Shown: positions 21,998 through 33,890, counted from the stretch's first letter. The stretch is DNA of 64,000 bases from Zanthoxylum bungeanum (GCA_019454045.1 SKCR01034775.1:86940-150939), one strand, 5' to 3'. Notes: generated by a model from the letters alone, not told the origin. Translations and numbers: made by a program.

Positions 21998-23001
21998 CGC
22001 CCTACCAGGATGCCAACATAATAATTTCCCGAGAGTTTGGTGTCGCGATGATGCGACAAAAGTCCAGAATCGTCATAAATCAGTATTCTACCAGCACAAG
22101 GACTCCAGTACTTCCCTATAAATATAGAAGCTCATCCAAAATCATAGGGAGGAGAAAAATACACAACTTAAGGATTCTAAACACATATTTTAGAGAGATC
22201 CAATGAGGAGGATTGAAGAACGACAAGAGGAGACAAAGGCGGTGACGTTCGAAGACGAAGGGATTCGATTCAGGTTTTATCTTCTAGTTTCTTTCTTTAA
22301 ACTCTAATGATATCCATTATGTTCTTGTCATTATTTTCATTATTTTTATCATTAGTCATGAACTAACTCTATGCTAGAACCTATGTGTTGTTTGCGAATT
22401 TGATCTTTATGAAGTCTTAATTCAAGTTTAATGCTTCTAGTTTGTTGGCCACAAATTGAGATGATGCATATTTAGAATCTATCACTCGAGAGATGAGATT
22501 TTGAATAGGATATAGAGAATATAACCTAGGAGATTTGTAGAGTTCGGGAGAACCTATAATTTTTTTGAAATCATTAAAAAATAATCACATAGCGTAATGT
22601 GTTATTAATTACTAGATTTTTATAGGGATATCAAAATCTCTAATTGATAATATATTCACTCGGCACTCGGGAGAGAGAGTTAGAAAAATTTAGGATTATT
22701 GACTTATAAAATACAAAAGTGAATAATAATCGATTGGCATAACAAATACATAGAGGATAACTAGGTGAAATCAGACTCTAGAATCTATCTTATCTTGGTC
22801 TATCTTCATTAAACGTTTAGATTTCTCACTTATTTAGTTTTTAGTTTTAATTGATCTTATTTTAAATTGATTTCTAAATGAAGTTAAGTTTATTAATTAT
22901 AGTACTTAGTGCGAGTTTGATTACAATCCATGTGGCTTCAACACTCATTCTTATCTTTTACTAAAACTTGACACCATATACTTGCGGTACGATAATCTCC
23001 A
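21998..23001 (+). repeat. Athila-like LTR, right part
   Basis: This is the continuation of 12027-12261 after the copia insertion. A TATA-like CTATAAATA is at 22116-22124. The segment ATATTTTAGAGAGATCCAA plus GAGGAGGATTGAAGA (22184-22218) matches 58867-58904 in the second copy. The LTR ends CTCCA at 23001. A 101-codon frame at 21901-22206 crosses the copia/LTR junction and is meaningless. Confidence 0.75.
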
Positions 23002-23010
23002 CTAAGTTTT

Positions 23011-23029
23011 TGGCGCCGTTATCGGGGAC
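23011..23029 (+). other. Primer binding site, tRNA-Asp type
   Basis: TGGCGCCGTTATCGGGGAC differs from the common plant gypsy primer site TGGCGCCGTTGCCGGGGA by one internal base (G to A, with a T/C difference). It lies 9 bp after the LTR end. Confidence 0.75.
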
Positions 23030-23137
23030 TGTTAATCTCATTCATATTAATACTATTATCAAGTAACATTGGCTTTAATTTAGATTTTTTTTATTCTTTT
23101 TTATTTTATTTTCTTTTAAGGAAAATTGAGAAAGAAG

Positions 23138-24588
23138 CAATGGCGGCTGAAAATATAGAGAACAACCCACGCTAGGTGGCAATCCGAGATCACTTTAAGC
23201 CAGTCATTGACGATAAATATTCTGGGATTGCGCATCCACCAATCAATGCCAATAATTTTGAGCTGAAACCTGCATTGATAAACATGGTGCAAAAGAACCA
23301 GTTTGGGGGTTCAGCTGTAGAGGATCCAAATGTGCATTTAAGGATGTTCTTGGAGATGGCAGATACAATCGAGATGAATGGCGTGACTAAAGAGACCATC
23401 ATGTTGCGCTTGTTCCTATTCTCTTTAAGGGACAAATCGAGGGGTTGGTTGTAATCTATACCAATGGGGAGCATCATGACATGGCAAGATATGGCCATAA
23501 GTTTTCTTGTGAGGTTCTTTCCACCCGCTAAATCAGCCCCATTGAGAATAAAAATTAGCATATTTAAGCAGTTGGAGATCGAAAACCTGTACGAGGCGTG
23601 GGAGCGCTTTAAAGTTCTACTTAGGGGGTGCCCACAATATAATTATGAAGACTATGTTCAGATTCAATTATTTTATAATGGGTTGAATGGTCCAAATAAG
23701 ACTATGGTTGATGCAGCTGCTGAAGGAACCTTGTTCAAGAAATCTGCTGAAGATGCCTATGCTCTGCTGGATGAGATGGCCATTAATAATTTCCAATGGC
23801 CAAGTGAACGCCCTATTATGACTAATGTGGATGGTATATATGAGGTGGATCCTATTATTACATTTATAGCTCAAGTCTCATATATCACGACTCATCTATC
23901 AGCATTGACTAATCAAATGGGGCAACCATCTATTGAAGCTGCGGCTGCTTATAGAATGACCTTACCAGACGGAGGAGTAAGTTTTGGGCAAGTCAAATAT
24001 GTGAACAATCGGAACTTCAACAATTATAGAGGCAATCTTATGCCTAATTACTATCATCCGAACTTGTCATATGCAAACACAGAGAATACCTTGCAACCTC
24101 TTACGGGCTTCAATAATCAAAGAGTTGAGTAGAAACATTCCTTAGAAGATCTCATGAGTAAGGTTTTTGCTAAAACTTCAGAGAGGTTTGAGGAGAATGA
24201 GTCGAGATTTAACAATATTGAATCACATATGGGCAATATAGGGACAACAATGAAGTCTTTAGAAGTGCAGATTGGGCAGATTGCTTCTTCCATGGAAAAT
24301 CAACATAAATGGGCATTTCCTAATAATACTGAGGTCAACTCTAAGGAACAGTGTCAGACCATTACCCTCAAGAGTGGAAAAGAGATTAGAGATAGTCCTA
24401 AGGACTTAGGCAGTAAAGACAAAGCAACCACTTCAAGAGAAAACAATGACAAAAAAATAGAACAATGTGGTAGCTCTTCCATATAAACCACATTCCATTC
24501 TGAACACACCTTTGCCATATCCTCAGTGCTTTTAAAAGAAGAAGTTGGATGACCAGTTTGCCAAGTTTCTTGACATCTTCAAAAAGAT
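23138..24588 (+). pseudogene. Athila-like gag
   Basis: The frame starts MAAENIENNPR at 23138, is stopped at 23174, and continues with NANNFELKPALINMVQKNQF. The retrotransposon-gag core follows (LRLFLFSLRDKSRGWL, then ITWQD-like and FFPPAKSAPLR, LYEAWERFKVLLRGCP, IQLFYNGL). These strings are typical of Athila-type Gag in plants. Stops at 23452-23454 (where serine is expected after WL) and at 24130-24132 separate three frames: 23176-23454, 23464-24132 and 24154-24486. The last is a coiled-coil region (MSKVFAKTSERFEENESRFN) with MENQHKWAFPNNTE. Sequence is lost after about 24588, before any zinc knuckle or pol. Confidence 0.85.
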
Positions 24589-24599
24589 CCATATCAATA

Positions 24600-25004
24600 T
24601 ACCCTTTGTATTATTATATTTTTTTTCCTTGTAAGGCACAATAAGTTAATATTTTGACAGTTTGATTTCATTTGTTGATATCAGCTATTTTTTATCCATG
24701 GAATTAGGTACTTTTGTTATGTTTTGCTTGGTGGAGTTTTATTCTTTTGCTTGACAGCTTTAGATTTTGTATACGGGTCCGTTTGTCGTTTAGAATTGAT
24801 GTTGGGTCCAAGCAAAATATGTGTAATTAAGGATGTAAAAAGTTGAAAATTAATCAGGTAGGAAATTTGACTTCAAATTATCAGTATAGAAACAATAATA
24901 TAAATAATTTTCAAGTAATTTATCATGTAATATAAAAAATAATCAATTATCTTGAGAGAAAACATCAATTCAAGTCCCACCCCACATTTCATTCATATTG
25001 ATAG
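24600..25004 (+). repeat. Left half of a duplicated segment (partner at 48411-48786)
   Basis: From TTTTTTCCTTGTAAGGCACA onward this matches 48411-48786 with few changes, up to the GATAG duplication of the Tat element. The right half follows that element at 37174. The segment has no reading frame and its nature is unknown. Its partner is the uninterrupted version. Confidence 0.8.
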
Positions 25005-25823
25005 TGTTGACGGCTGATTTTGGTCTCAGGGTAATATGGGAATATTACTCCCGAGACAATCATCCCTCAATAGTGAATTTGTTTGGTTATGGGGGACCAA
25101 AAGCAAATTTAGCAGAAGACAAATAAATACACCTAATGAACAAGGAAATTTAACGTGGTTCGGTGGATTTGGATCCGACCTACGTCCACGGACACAAACA
25201 GGATGATACTTTTATTACTCAAACACGATTTTTAGGTCTCTTTTTGTTTTTACAAGTCCGAGCTTGATGATTCTGATGCCATATACACATATTCTGCCCT
25301 TCTATTTATAATAGTACAGAAATCAGATTCCTATTCGTATAAGAATTCTTTAGTCGAATCCATCTTCTCATCTTGCAAGGATTTCTAATTTAATACTGTC
25401 TTTATTTCTTGTATCCTTTTTGGATACTGACTCATCTCCTTTCCCTATGAAAGTATGATAACGTTATCCCTTTCCCTGTAGAAATAGGATGTTTCTTCTT
25501 CTAGAACGTCTTTGCTACATGCTCGGTCTTCATGGGGTCGGTCATAAGGGTCTTTTGTACTGGGGGTGCTGCTGTCGACCTGATAAGTGACCGGTCATCC
25601 TGGACTCAAGTGATCGGTTACCGATTATGAAGTGCTCGGTCTCTTCCTGTTGTGGTCGGTCTCTTCCTGTTGTGGTCGTTCTTTTATTGTAAAGCGTTCG
25701 GGCCCTTGCTGCTGACTTTTTATGGGTCGGGTCGGAATTAATGATCTTATCCAAGAAGGGAATTACCCTTCTGCCCTTGTCGTGCTGTTTTAAATATCAT
25801 AGTTTCTGAAAACACCATCAACA
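25005..25823 (-). repeat. 3' LTR of the Tat element (819 bp)
   Basis: It aligns without gaps to 36355-37173, with about 26 mismatches counted by eye (roughly 97% identity). It ends at CATCAACA on the plus strand, followed by internal sequence. The LTR has short repeated CGGTCTCTTCCTGTTGTGGT units near 25640. Confidence 0.92.
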
Positions 25824-26616
25824 TCTGTCCCCTAGTTCTCAGTTCCAACGAGTATGCGAGTTGGTGCCGGGAACTATACAAAAGATGGTACGCTGGTTAC
25901 TCTGCTGATGGTCGATCTGGAGTTGATTCAAATTTTTCGTCCCCTCTTTTCGAGTACCTCTTCTTGAGACGCGCAACAATCACGTCTGTTTAAATGCCCA
26001 TCAAATCATCTTTTAGGGTTTTTCCTAAGTTTGACACTTGTCGATCATCAGTCGGATTCCCGCCAAAAGGGAAAGTGAATCAACCGTGTAGAGGCGTTTT
26101 GATCTTTAACCGTTCGTTTGATCTTGGCAGGCCTCTTTCGCTTTTGACATTTGGCGTCCATCCGGACTTCTTTTCTCGATCTATCGGCCATGAGCGTCCC
26201 ACTCATGACTATAAGAGGACGAGGCTTTTACTGTGTAGTCTTTTTGGCAAATTTCTCTTGTGAACGTTTCAACCGTGACTCACTTGACTCAGTACTCCCA
26301 GAGTTTCTTCCAGCCGTGAGTTTTTCTTTTCTCTCTCCACTGTGACCTGTAAATCTTGGGGACGAGCAAACCGTGCTGTGCGATCTTCAATTTTTTTGAA
26401 AAAAACAAGTGAGTTTCCTGAACGACCTCTTCTCTTTTTGTGTGCTGTGAATCCTTTGTTAGTTTTTGCTGTTGCTAGGTAGTGACTTATAGTCTGTCGG
26501 ATTTCGTTTTAGGGCACTTTAGAACCCACATGTTTAGTTTCCTCGGAATCCTTGAACAGTTCTTTAGAATTTTTTTTAGCCATAGACTGACTTTCCCCTC
26601 CTTTTTGTTTCTTAGG

Positions 26617-29090
26617 ATGTCGGGAATGTCTGATAACATATCTTCCTCTGTAAACCCTGATAGACCCTCGACACCCCCTGCTGAAGAGCTTTCCTCGGGC
26701 TCGGGGGCACCTAGTGTGGAAGACCTTGACACTACCCCTACCCCTTCAAAAGTTGAGCAAGATATTTATCACCAGAGGGTCCCTCGGAGGGATCCAGAGC
26801 CCGGTGAACTTGATAGCTCGGCTCTGGATATGAATCGGCCTTCCAAGATAATTGAGGACGATCTAGCGCTGCTGCGGCAATGATACGATATTCCAATAGA
26901 TATTGCCATCGAAGTGCCTGGCCCGATGGATCGTGCTAGTCAACCTGACGAGAGCTCGGTGGCACTTCTTCTTGCTTTCTTTGAGTGTGGACTACGGCTG
27001 CCGATTCAACCCTATTTCGCCTGGATGTTGGCCGAGATGGAGATCGCCCTCTGTCAGCTGAGTCTAAACAGTTGGAGGATTTTGGCCGGGTTGTATGTAG
27101 CTTGGCATTGGGCGGGGCTTGGCGAACCTTCTTTTGAAGAGGTGAAGAGGTTGTATCGGTTGAAGGCCAACCCAAAGACTCACCACGGTTGGTACTACCT
27201 CTCTGCTTATGACAGTTCATCAAACATCGTCCAAAAGCTCCATGACTCCAATAAGAATTTCAAAGATCTATGGTTCTGGACCATTGGAGATTGAGGACAG
27301 ACCCTGAGGTCGGATGACGGGGAGATCTTGAACCGGATATCTTTAGGGCGGGAGGTTAGGAGATTGACCTTTAGCTTTTCTTCCCTTAGTTTTTTTTTTT
27401 TTTGGATTCTTACCTCTTTTCTTCTATTCCTTCTAGCATGTTGGAGGGATGCTCCCAAGGTTTCCCATCAGGTCCGGAAGCGGGTATTCTGGGCTCGGCG
27501 GTATGCCGCTCTTTGGAGGGAGTTGGTAAATGATATGGCTTTTGCTGAGTCCGGCCTGATTCGGGTTGTTCCTCCAAAAGTCCCGGGTCGGATAGGTAGA
27601 TCTGTTACTGTTTTTCTTTTTTTTTTGTTTCTTCTGCTCTCTTCGTCTTTTAGAAGGAAATATCGTTTATGATTTTGCCAAGGTTTCGTACTGATCATGC
27701 CTTTTGCCTTTTGCTCTTACAGGCATGTCGAAGAGGCCGAAGTATCTTGAGCGGTTGGCCGGTACCATGAAGAAGGCTGGTCATGCTGAAACTGGAACCT
27801 CCCGGGCACAGCCTGAATCTGTTGAGACTGGGAGGGTGTCTCAAGGGAAGGTTCAGCCGGCTGCTCAGGGTCCATCTTCTCCCTCTGGTGCGCAGTTATC
27901 AGGATCTGCTCGGCTGGTCAGTCCGCCGAAGCCTTTTAGGAAGAGGAGGCGTCAGTTCGGGGCAGAGGAGACTGAGTTGGTTCAAGAGATGGAGGAGGAG
28001 CCTGTCCCGAGCAAGAGGAAAGATGCCCGTCGGGGGGAAAAAATCGTCTGAGGGCTCCTCCAATAAGCGAAAAGGTTCTGTGATCCTCGGTGTGGATGAT
28101 TTGGGGGAAGACATCCGGGAGGCTACTTCCCATCTAGTGCCTGCCTTTAATGAACTGGCTGAGGTGATTCCTCCGGAGGAGGTTTCGAGATATGAGGATG
28201 TCTCTCCTGAGGCTTTGGTGACAGAGATGAGCTCCCAAATGGCGAAGGTAGTTACTCTTCTCCCTTATGATTTCGGGTCTTGGTTTTCTTATCTCACATC
28301 TTGACTTCTTTGTTTTGTGCAGGCTACTTACCTTATGGCCAAAAATAAGGACCTCCTCTTGAGTCTATTGTCTGAGGGTGGTCAGGCCCAGAGACTTCAG
28401 AATCGCCTTACAGAGGTGGAGGCTAAACTAGCCGAAAGGGAGGAGGTGATAAAGAATCAAGAGCTGACTGCGATCGAGACCTTCAAAACAAATAAGGCTC
28501 TTAAGGCTGCTGCTACGCTGGAGCGAAAACTTGCCGATACCGCTAGGGAGGATTTGAAGGCCGCCCAATCTGAGATTGGCATTTTGAAAGTGAAGGTGTC
28601 CAGTGTTGAGGCCAAACTGAAGGCCAATGACGAACAAATGGTACGGGCTCGGGATGATCTTGAGAGGAAAGAGGCCGAACTTGAGGCCGAGAATGATGAT
28701 ATCCGCCTTGAAGGGGTTGGTGATTGTGCTGAATTAATACCGATGGTACTGCCTGGTCTGTATATGGATCCTATCTACGCGGCCATCAGTTTTTGCAAGG
28801 GGGAAATTTCCGAGGAGGAGTTCCGGAAGTGGCTCCCCCCTTCTTCCGAGGAGGCGATAGATCCCGACCCGATTTCGGTTGCTCCGATCTCCCAGGTTTT
28901 CCAAGAAGGGCGACCTGATATTCTTGTTCCTGGCGAGGCCTATCTTGAGATCCCACCTCCATTTCTCGAAGTAGAGGTCTCTCATGCTGCCAAGGTTGAA
29001 GCTGCTGCTCCCGTTCTCGAGGCCGAGCCGATCCTTCCATCGTCTGAGCCAGCTGAGGAAGAACTTCCTGCCCTTGCGCGGGCTGATTGA
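26617..29090 (+). pseudogene. Antisense, intron-containing accessory gene of the Tat element
   Basis: It runs opposite to gag-pol. The start ATG at 26617 (MSGMSDNISSS) follows CTTAG. Exon 1 reads to about 27351 with two TGA codons (26881-26883 and 27292-27294). It contains the part typical of plant proteins labelled putative gypsy-type transposon (LPIQPYFAWMLAEMEIALCQ). Likely further exons are about 27437-27595, 27723-28247 and 28323-29090, each with GT after and AG before. Exon 3 needs a frame change at a G6A6 run near 28030. The last exon is a long coiled coil (LTEVEAKLAEREEVIKNQEL onward) with an acidic, proline-rich tail ending at 29090. Function is unknown; similar antisense frames are reported in Tat/Retand elements. 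Exon limits are my reading. Confidence 0.7.
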
Positions 29091-29164
29091 GAAGGGGTAA
29101 CCCGGACGAGGCCCTGTGTGCACTTAATCTTTTTTTTTTGTAATAACATTGTATAAGGTTACCT

Positions 29165-29250
29165 CTCTCTTTAATATATATATATATATATATATATTTG
29201 CCTTTTCTTTTTCTCTTTTGCGTTCTTTTTACATTTCCTTTTAACCGAAC
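29165..29250 (+). repeat. (TA)n run and T-rich spacer after the antisense gene
   Basis: TATATATA repeats at about 29173-29199 follow T-rich sequence that could act as the 3' end region of the antisense gene. No clear AATAAA is seen. Confidence 0.5.
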
Positions 29251-29279
29251 ACTTGAGACCCCATCGTGGGGGACAATAT

Positions 29280-29565
29280 GAGCCGGTGGGACGTAACCTG
29301 ACCCCGAGCTGATGGAAACACTTGGTTCTGGGGGGAATGTTACGTCCTCAGTCCAAAGAAGTCGACTCAGTGGGATGTAACCCGACCCCGAGCTGAAGGA
29401 AACACTTGGTTCTGGGGGAATGTTACGTCAAAGAAGTCGACTCGATGGGACGTAACCCGACCCCAAGCTGAAGGAAACATTTGGTTCTGGGGGAATGTTA
29501 CGTCCTCAGTCCAAAGAAGTCGACTCGGCGGGACATAACCCGACCCCGAGTGGAAATTGAACATC
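29280..29565 (+). repeat. Tandem repeat, about 80-90 bp units
   Basis: Units contain GGGACGTAACCCGACCCCGA, GCTGAAGGAAACACTTGGTT, CTGGGGGAATGTTACGTC and AAAGAAGTCGACTC. Four copies lie head to tail, and related pieces recur at 30360-30600 (CCTCGGCGGAACAAAATCCA). The array lies between the antisense gene and the integrase end of the Tat element. Confidence 0.85.
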
Positions 29566-29899
29566 GATCTTGGTGGTGCGAGAGCAGACCCGAGCTGAAT
29601 TAGCTAAAAGGCCACGGCGGAACTAATCCAGCTCCGAGCCGATTAATTATTGGAACTTGCTCAGAAGGGAAGTGAATCAACCTTTTGAAGCCCTATTGAA
29701 TCTGACACAGGCGTCCCTGTGCCAGACCAGTGAAAAACAAAAACAAAACTTTGGAGAATGAAATTAAAAGGTGGGGGTGACTTAGCACTTATCCCAAAAA
29801 ATGTTTTGTAAGCAAAAAAACAACAACATGGATGCCTCAAGATAGTGTCCTGTCCGAGGTCTCCAAAACATAATTCTGAATCTTTCAATTCAGCGTCCC

Positions 29900-30360
29900 G
29901 GTGAACCGGGATTTGGATCAGAGAGCGTTTAAAATGGCAAGGGCACATCCTCTATACGTCGGGTCCCTAGGGAGCCTGTATATTTGGGTGAGGGCTCCTC
30001 CTTACCGCGCTGGAGCAGGCACACGCCACAGGGGCTCAACGCCTCCCCGTGCTGCGCCTCTCTTGGATCCAAATGATGAATGGATCAAAGAGTGTCCGGG
30101 ATACTAAGGGTATTCTCCTCCTTAGGTCCGATATCACTGGAGCTAGCAATCGTCACGGGGGCATCGTTACTCCCCGTGCTATGCTTTCTCACGGATCCAT
30201 TGCATCGGGTAAGGGAGGATCAGAGAGTGTTTGACACATTAAGAGCATATTCTTCCTTGTGTTCGTTTAACACTGGAGCAAGCAATCGCCACGGGGGTAT
30301 CATCCCTCATTGTGCTATGCTTCTCACAGATCCTATGCTTCGAGTATGTCCTTGGATTTT
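29900..30360 (+). repeat. Diverged tandem repeat, about 110-150 bp units
   Basis: Three to four units contain ATCAGAGAGYGTT, ACACTGGAGCWAGCAATCG, CCACGGGGGYATC and CCCCGTGCTATGCTT followed by CACGGATCC. Short frames across it on both strands are not supported as genes. Confidence 0.7.
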
Positions 30361-30836
30361 CCGAGGACCCCGAGCTGAAAGAGATACTTTGGCTCTGGGG
30401 GAATGTCCCATCCCCAGACCAATGAGCATGACTCGGTGGGACGTAACCCAACCCCAATCTTGAATAATCAAGCGACCTCGTCGAAACAAGATCCAGCCCC
30501 GAGCCGATTATTGTAGTGGCCTCGGCGGAACAAAATCCAGCCCCGAGCTGAATAATAGAGTGGCCTCGGCGGAACAAAGTCCAGCTCCGTGCTGATCAGG
30601 TCTTAGTGTCTGGTTGTTTCTTTTTGTATTAGGTGCTGAGTTTGTCCCCGGTTTTTTTTGAATAAGTCTTTCTATTTATGTTTTTAAAAAGTGGACGAGA
30701 ACCCTTTTTTTTTTTTTAAAAGAGAAAGCTTTTATTCATATTTCGGGGGCAATCTGCCCTTTTTTCAGTTCCTTTTGAGGGAAGGTCTTACACTGTTTTT
30801 TATCCTTAGTTGAGTTGCTGCAGAAAAGAAACGAGT

Positions 30837-31427
30837 CTACTGGAAGTACTTCCGTAGCATCTCGACATTCCAGGGTTTCTTTAATCGTACGCCGTCCAAC
30901 TGTTCTAAGATGTATACTTCTGGCCTTACTACTTTTACCACCTTGTAGGGCCCCTCCCATTTGGCGCCAAGCGAGCCTTCTTCTGGCCTTCGGGTATTCA
31001 GGGTGACCCTTCTTAGCTCTAGGTCGCTCAGGATGAGGTTGTGTGTCCGAATCTTTTTATTGTAGAAGCGTGCCATCCTTTGTTGGTAGATTGTTGTTTT
31101 TATGGCTGATTTTTCTCTCTTCTCTTCGATTAGGTCGAGGTGGTTTCTGATAAGTCCTTCATTCTGTTTGCTCTCGTAGTGCTGGACCCTGTGGGAGGTA
31201 ACCCCGATTTCTGCTGGGATGACAGCTTCATATCCATATGCTAAGGAGAACAGGGTTTCTCCTGTGGAGTTTTTATAGGTTGTCCGGTGTGCCCATAGTA
31301 CTTCTGGTAATTCCTCGACCCATAGGCCTTTGCTGGATCCGAGCCGAGCTTTCAGGTTAGCCTTGATGGTCTTGTTCGTCGCCTCGACCTGTCCGTTTGA
31401 CTTGGGATGGGCTGGTGTGGTGAACTT
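30837..31427 (-). pseudogene. Integrase C-terminal end of the Tat element
   Basis: The frame 31076-30837 gives MARFYNKKIRTHNLILSDLE and GAKWEGPYKVVKVVRPEVYI. It ends KPWNVEMLRKYFQ, the conserved C-terminal DNA-binding tail of gypsy integrases. The stretch 31077-31427 still reads as the end of the integrase catalytic core in mixed frames (for example, reverse-strand WAHRTTYKNSTGETLFSLAY), so the polyprotein is frameshifted here. Confidence 0.8.
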
Positions 31428-32060
31428 TAGGGCGATCTGGAGGTTCTCACAGAGTTTTCTGAAGCCTTTGCTATCAAACTGCTTCCCGTTGTCAGTGATG
31501 ATGGCTCGGGGAATTCCGAATCGGTAAACGATTGGTGAAATAGTATAATGGCTCTGTTATGGCGGATAATGGCTCTGCTTCCACCCATTTGGTGAAATAG
31601 TATATGGCCACGATGGCGTATTTTGCCTGTCATTTCCCTCGTGGCATTGGCCCAATGATGTCTAGTCCCCACTGGGCGAACGGCCAGAGACTGAGCAGTG
31701 TAGTTAATTATTCTGCTGGTTGGTGGTGGAGATTTGCATTTTTCTGACATCCTTCGCACTTGCGGGCCACTTCTATACCGTCCTGGTGCATGGCCGGCCA
31801 GTAAAAACCTTATCTTAGGGCTTTGAAAGAAATTGAGTGACCCCCAGCGTGGCTTCCGCAGATGCCCGTATGTATCTCCCTGAGCACATAATCCGCCTCT
31901 TCTTCTGCTAGACATCTTAAGAGGGGGACTGAGTAACCCCTTCGGTAAAGTACCCCGTTGATTAGGGAAAATCTGGTGCTTTTGTATATTAACTTCCTGG
32001 CCTCCGTTTTGTCTCCTGGTGTTTCTCATGTTTCCAGGTATTTTCTGATGGGTTGCATCC
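31427..32060 (-). pseudogene. Integrase zinc-binding and core region of the Tat element
   Basis: On the minus strand the region after the second RNase H reads GVLYRRGYS, then EEADYVLREIHTGICGSHAGG, a stop, GFYWPAMHQDGIEVARKCEGCQ (the HHCC zinc motif), and PFAQWGLDIIGPMP (first catalytic aspartate). Frameshifts and two or more stops follow. A short internal duplication of TTGGTGAAATAGTAT (about 31531 and 31589) disrupts the core. The domain order fits gypsy elements but the product is dead. Confidence 0.85.
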
Positions 32061-32620
32061 ATGATGTTTTGCTTTCTTTATCTAGAACTTCTACCTCAGA
32101 TTCCCCCACGCTCCTTTCCCGGATGTAAATCAAAGGGATTATTCTGGGGTGCTCGGCTTTTGTTGAAGAGGCGAGCCGTGCCAGGGAGTCTGCCTCACAA
32201 TTGTCTTCTTGGGAGATTTGTTCGAAGCGTACATCCCCCATCTTCCCCGTTAACTTTCGCACTTCGGTCAGATAGGCCATCATGCTAGGCTCTTTGGCTT
32301 GGAATGCTCCCTTTAGCTGCTGAATGGCTAACTGCGAGTCACTTCTTACTATCACATCTCGGATCCCCAGTATCGTGCATAGTCTCAAACCGCCCAGTAT
32401 TGCTTCATATTCTGCTTCATTGTTGGTCGCTACGAAAGCGAATTTCAGGGCGAGCGGGATTTCTTCTCCTATGTTGTTTTTTAAGATGATTCACGCGCCA
32501 TTGCCTTGTGTACTGGCAGAACCGTCTACGGACATCTCCCATTTTTCTTCTTCTATAGTCAGGATCTGGGGTTCGGTAAATTCGGCAATAAAATCTGCCA
32601 AGGCTTGTCATTTCACTGCT
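32060..32620 (-). pseudogene. Second, archaeal-type RNase H of the Tat element
   Basis: The minus strand reads MSVDGSASTQGNGA, a stop, then FAFVATNNEAEYEAILGGLRL (acidic active-site glutamate), VRSDSQLAIQQLKGAF (aspartate) and EDNCEADSLARLAS. This DGS...NNEAEYEA...DSQL...AD series is the extra RNase H found in the Tat branch, additional to the gypsy RNase H next to RT. One TGA interrupts it near 32494. Confidence 0.85.
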
Positions 32621-33075
32621 GCTCTCGGGAGGTTGGAGATGTCATGTTCATTTAGCTCTACCGGCCATTTTACTAGTCTGCCGGAAGCTTCTGGCCGCTG
32701 CAGAATTTGTTTTAGGGGGTGATCGGTGTAGACCCTGATAGGATGGGCCTGGAAGTAAGGCCGCAATTTCCGAGCTGCCGTGATCAATGAAAGGGCGACC
32801 AGTTCATGTACTGGATATCGGGTCTTGGCGTCTATGAGGGCTTTGCTGATGTAGTAAACAGGTTTCTGGACCTTGTCGGTTTCTTGTATCAGTACCGAAC
32901 TTACTGCTCGCTCCGAAACGGCCAGGTATAATATAATGTTTCCACCGGGAGTGGTTTTTCCAGGAGTTGGGGATGTACTAGATACTGCTTCAGTTGCTGG
33001 AAGGCTTCCTCGCACTCTGGCGTCCAATCGATATCCTTCTTTGTTTTTTTGATCACTTTGAAGAAGGGGTGGCAT
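32608..33075 (-). pseudogene. Gypsy-type RNase H of the Tat element
   Basis: This frame overlaps the RT frame by a shift near 32930-32990. It contains LYLAVSERAVSSVLIQE, KPVYYISKALIDAKTRYPVH and VYTDHPLKQILQRPEASGRL, the RNase H strings that normally follow RT directly. It ends at a stop at 32608, after which the connecting segment to the second RNase H begins. Confidence 0.88.
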
Positions 33076-33890
33076 TTATCAGTTGCTCGTGATATGAACC
33101 GATTGAGCGCAACCACTCTACCGGTCAGACTTTGTACTTCTTTCACTGTCTTGGGGGATTTTAGGCCCAGTATTGCCTGGATCTTCTGTTGGTTTGCTTC
33201 GATACCTCGGGCACTCACCATGTAACCTAAAAACTTTCCTGAGGCTACCCTGAAGGTACATTTCTCTGGATTGAGTTTCAGGTTGTGTCTTCTTAATAGC
33301 TCGAAGGTCTTTTTTAGGTCGGCCATGTGATAGCTTGGTTCTTTCGACATCGTTATCATGTCATCGACGTAAACTAGCATTGTTGTGCCGATGAGTGGTT
33401 TAAAAACTTTGTTTACCAACCTTTGGATGGTTGCCCCAGCATTTTTTAGCCCGAAGGGCATTACTCTGTAGCAGTAAAGTCCTTGATCAGTGATGAAGAT
33501 GGTTTTCTCTTCGTCTGCAGGGCACATTTTGACTTGGTTGTATCCGGAGAAAGCATCCATAAAGCTCAGTAATCCCTGACAAGCTGTGGCGTCCACTAGC
33601 TGGTCTATGTTCGGCAAAGGGAAGCTGTCATTTGGGCACGCCCTGTTTAGGTCGGTGAAATCGACACATATTCGCCACTTGCCATTGTTTTTTCTGACCA
33701 ACACTACGTTTGATACCCAATCTGGGTATCTTGCCTCCCTGATGAGACCTGTCTTTAATAACTTCTCGACCTCGGCTGTTATTGCTTTACTCCTTTCTTG
33801 ATTGAAGTTCATTCTCTTTTGTCTGACCGGCTTGCGTGATGGGTCTACTGCTAGGCGGTGATTGATGAATCTTGGGTCGATCCCAGGCAT
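32901..33890 (-). pseudogene. Reverse transcriptase of the Tat element
   Basis: This is the best preserved domain, 329 codons. It starts in the protease-RT linker (MPGIDPRFINHRLAVDPSRK) and gives RICVDFTDLNRACPNDSFPL, FMDAFSGYNQVKM, MPFGLKNAGATIQRLVNKVF and the catalytic YVDDM box. LNPEKCTFRVASGKFLGYMV and the thumb (WTPECEEAFQQLK) follow. The catalytic aspartates are present. The frame ends at a shift rather than at the domain end. Confidence 0.93.

Larger units (their letters stand above)
12027..24600 (+). mobile_element. Athila-like gag element interrupted by a copia element
   Basis: An LTR starting TGATAAGTACAG at 12027 is cut at 12261 and resumes at 21998, ending at 23001. A tRNA-Asp-type primer site (23011-23029) and a gag pseudogene follow, and recognisable sequence stops near 24600. 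The split LTR is about 1.24 kb when the insertion is discounted. A second, diverged copy of the LTR lies at 58234-58905. No pol and no 3' LTR are present, so this is a truncated element. Confidence 0.75.

Noticed and set aside
26617..29090. Antisense coiled-coil gene as an ordinary host gene
   Set aside because: It lies wholly between the LTRs of the Tat element, matches the known antisense-frame position in that lineage and has disabling stops.
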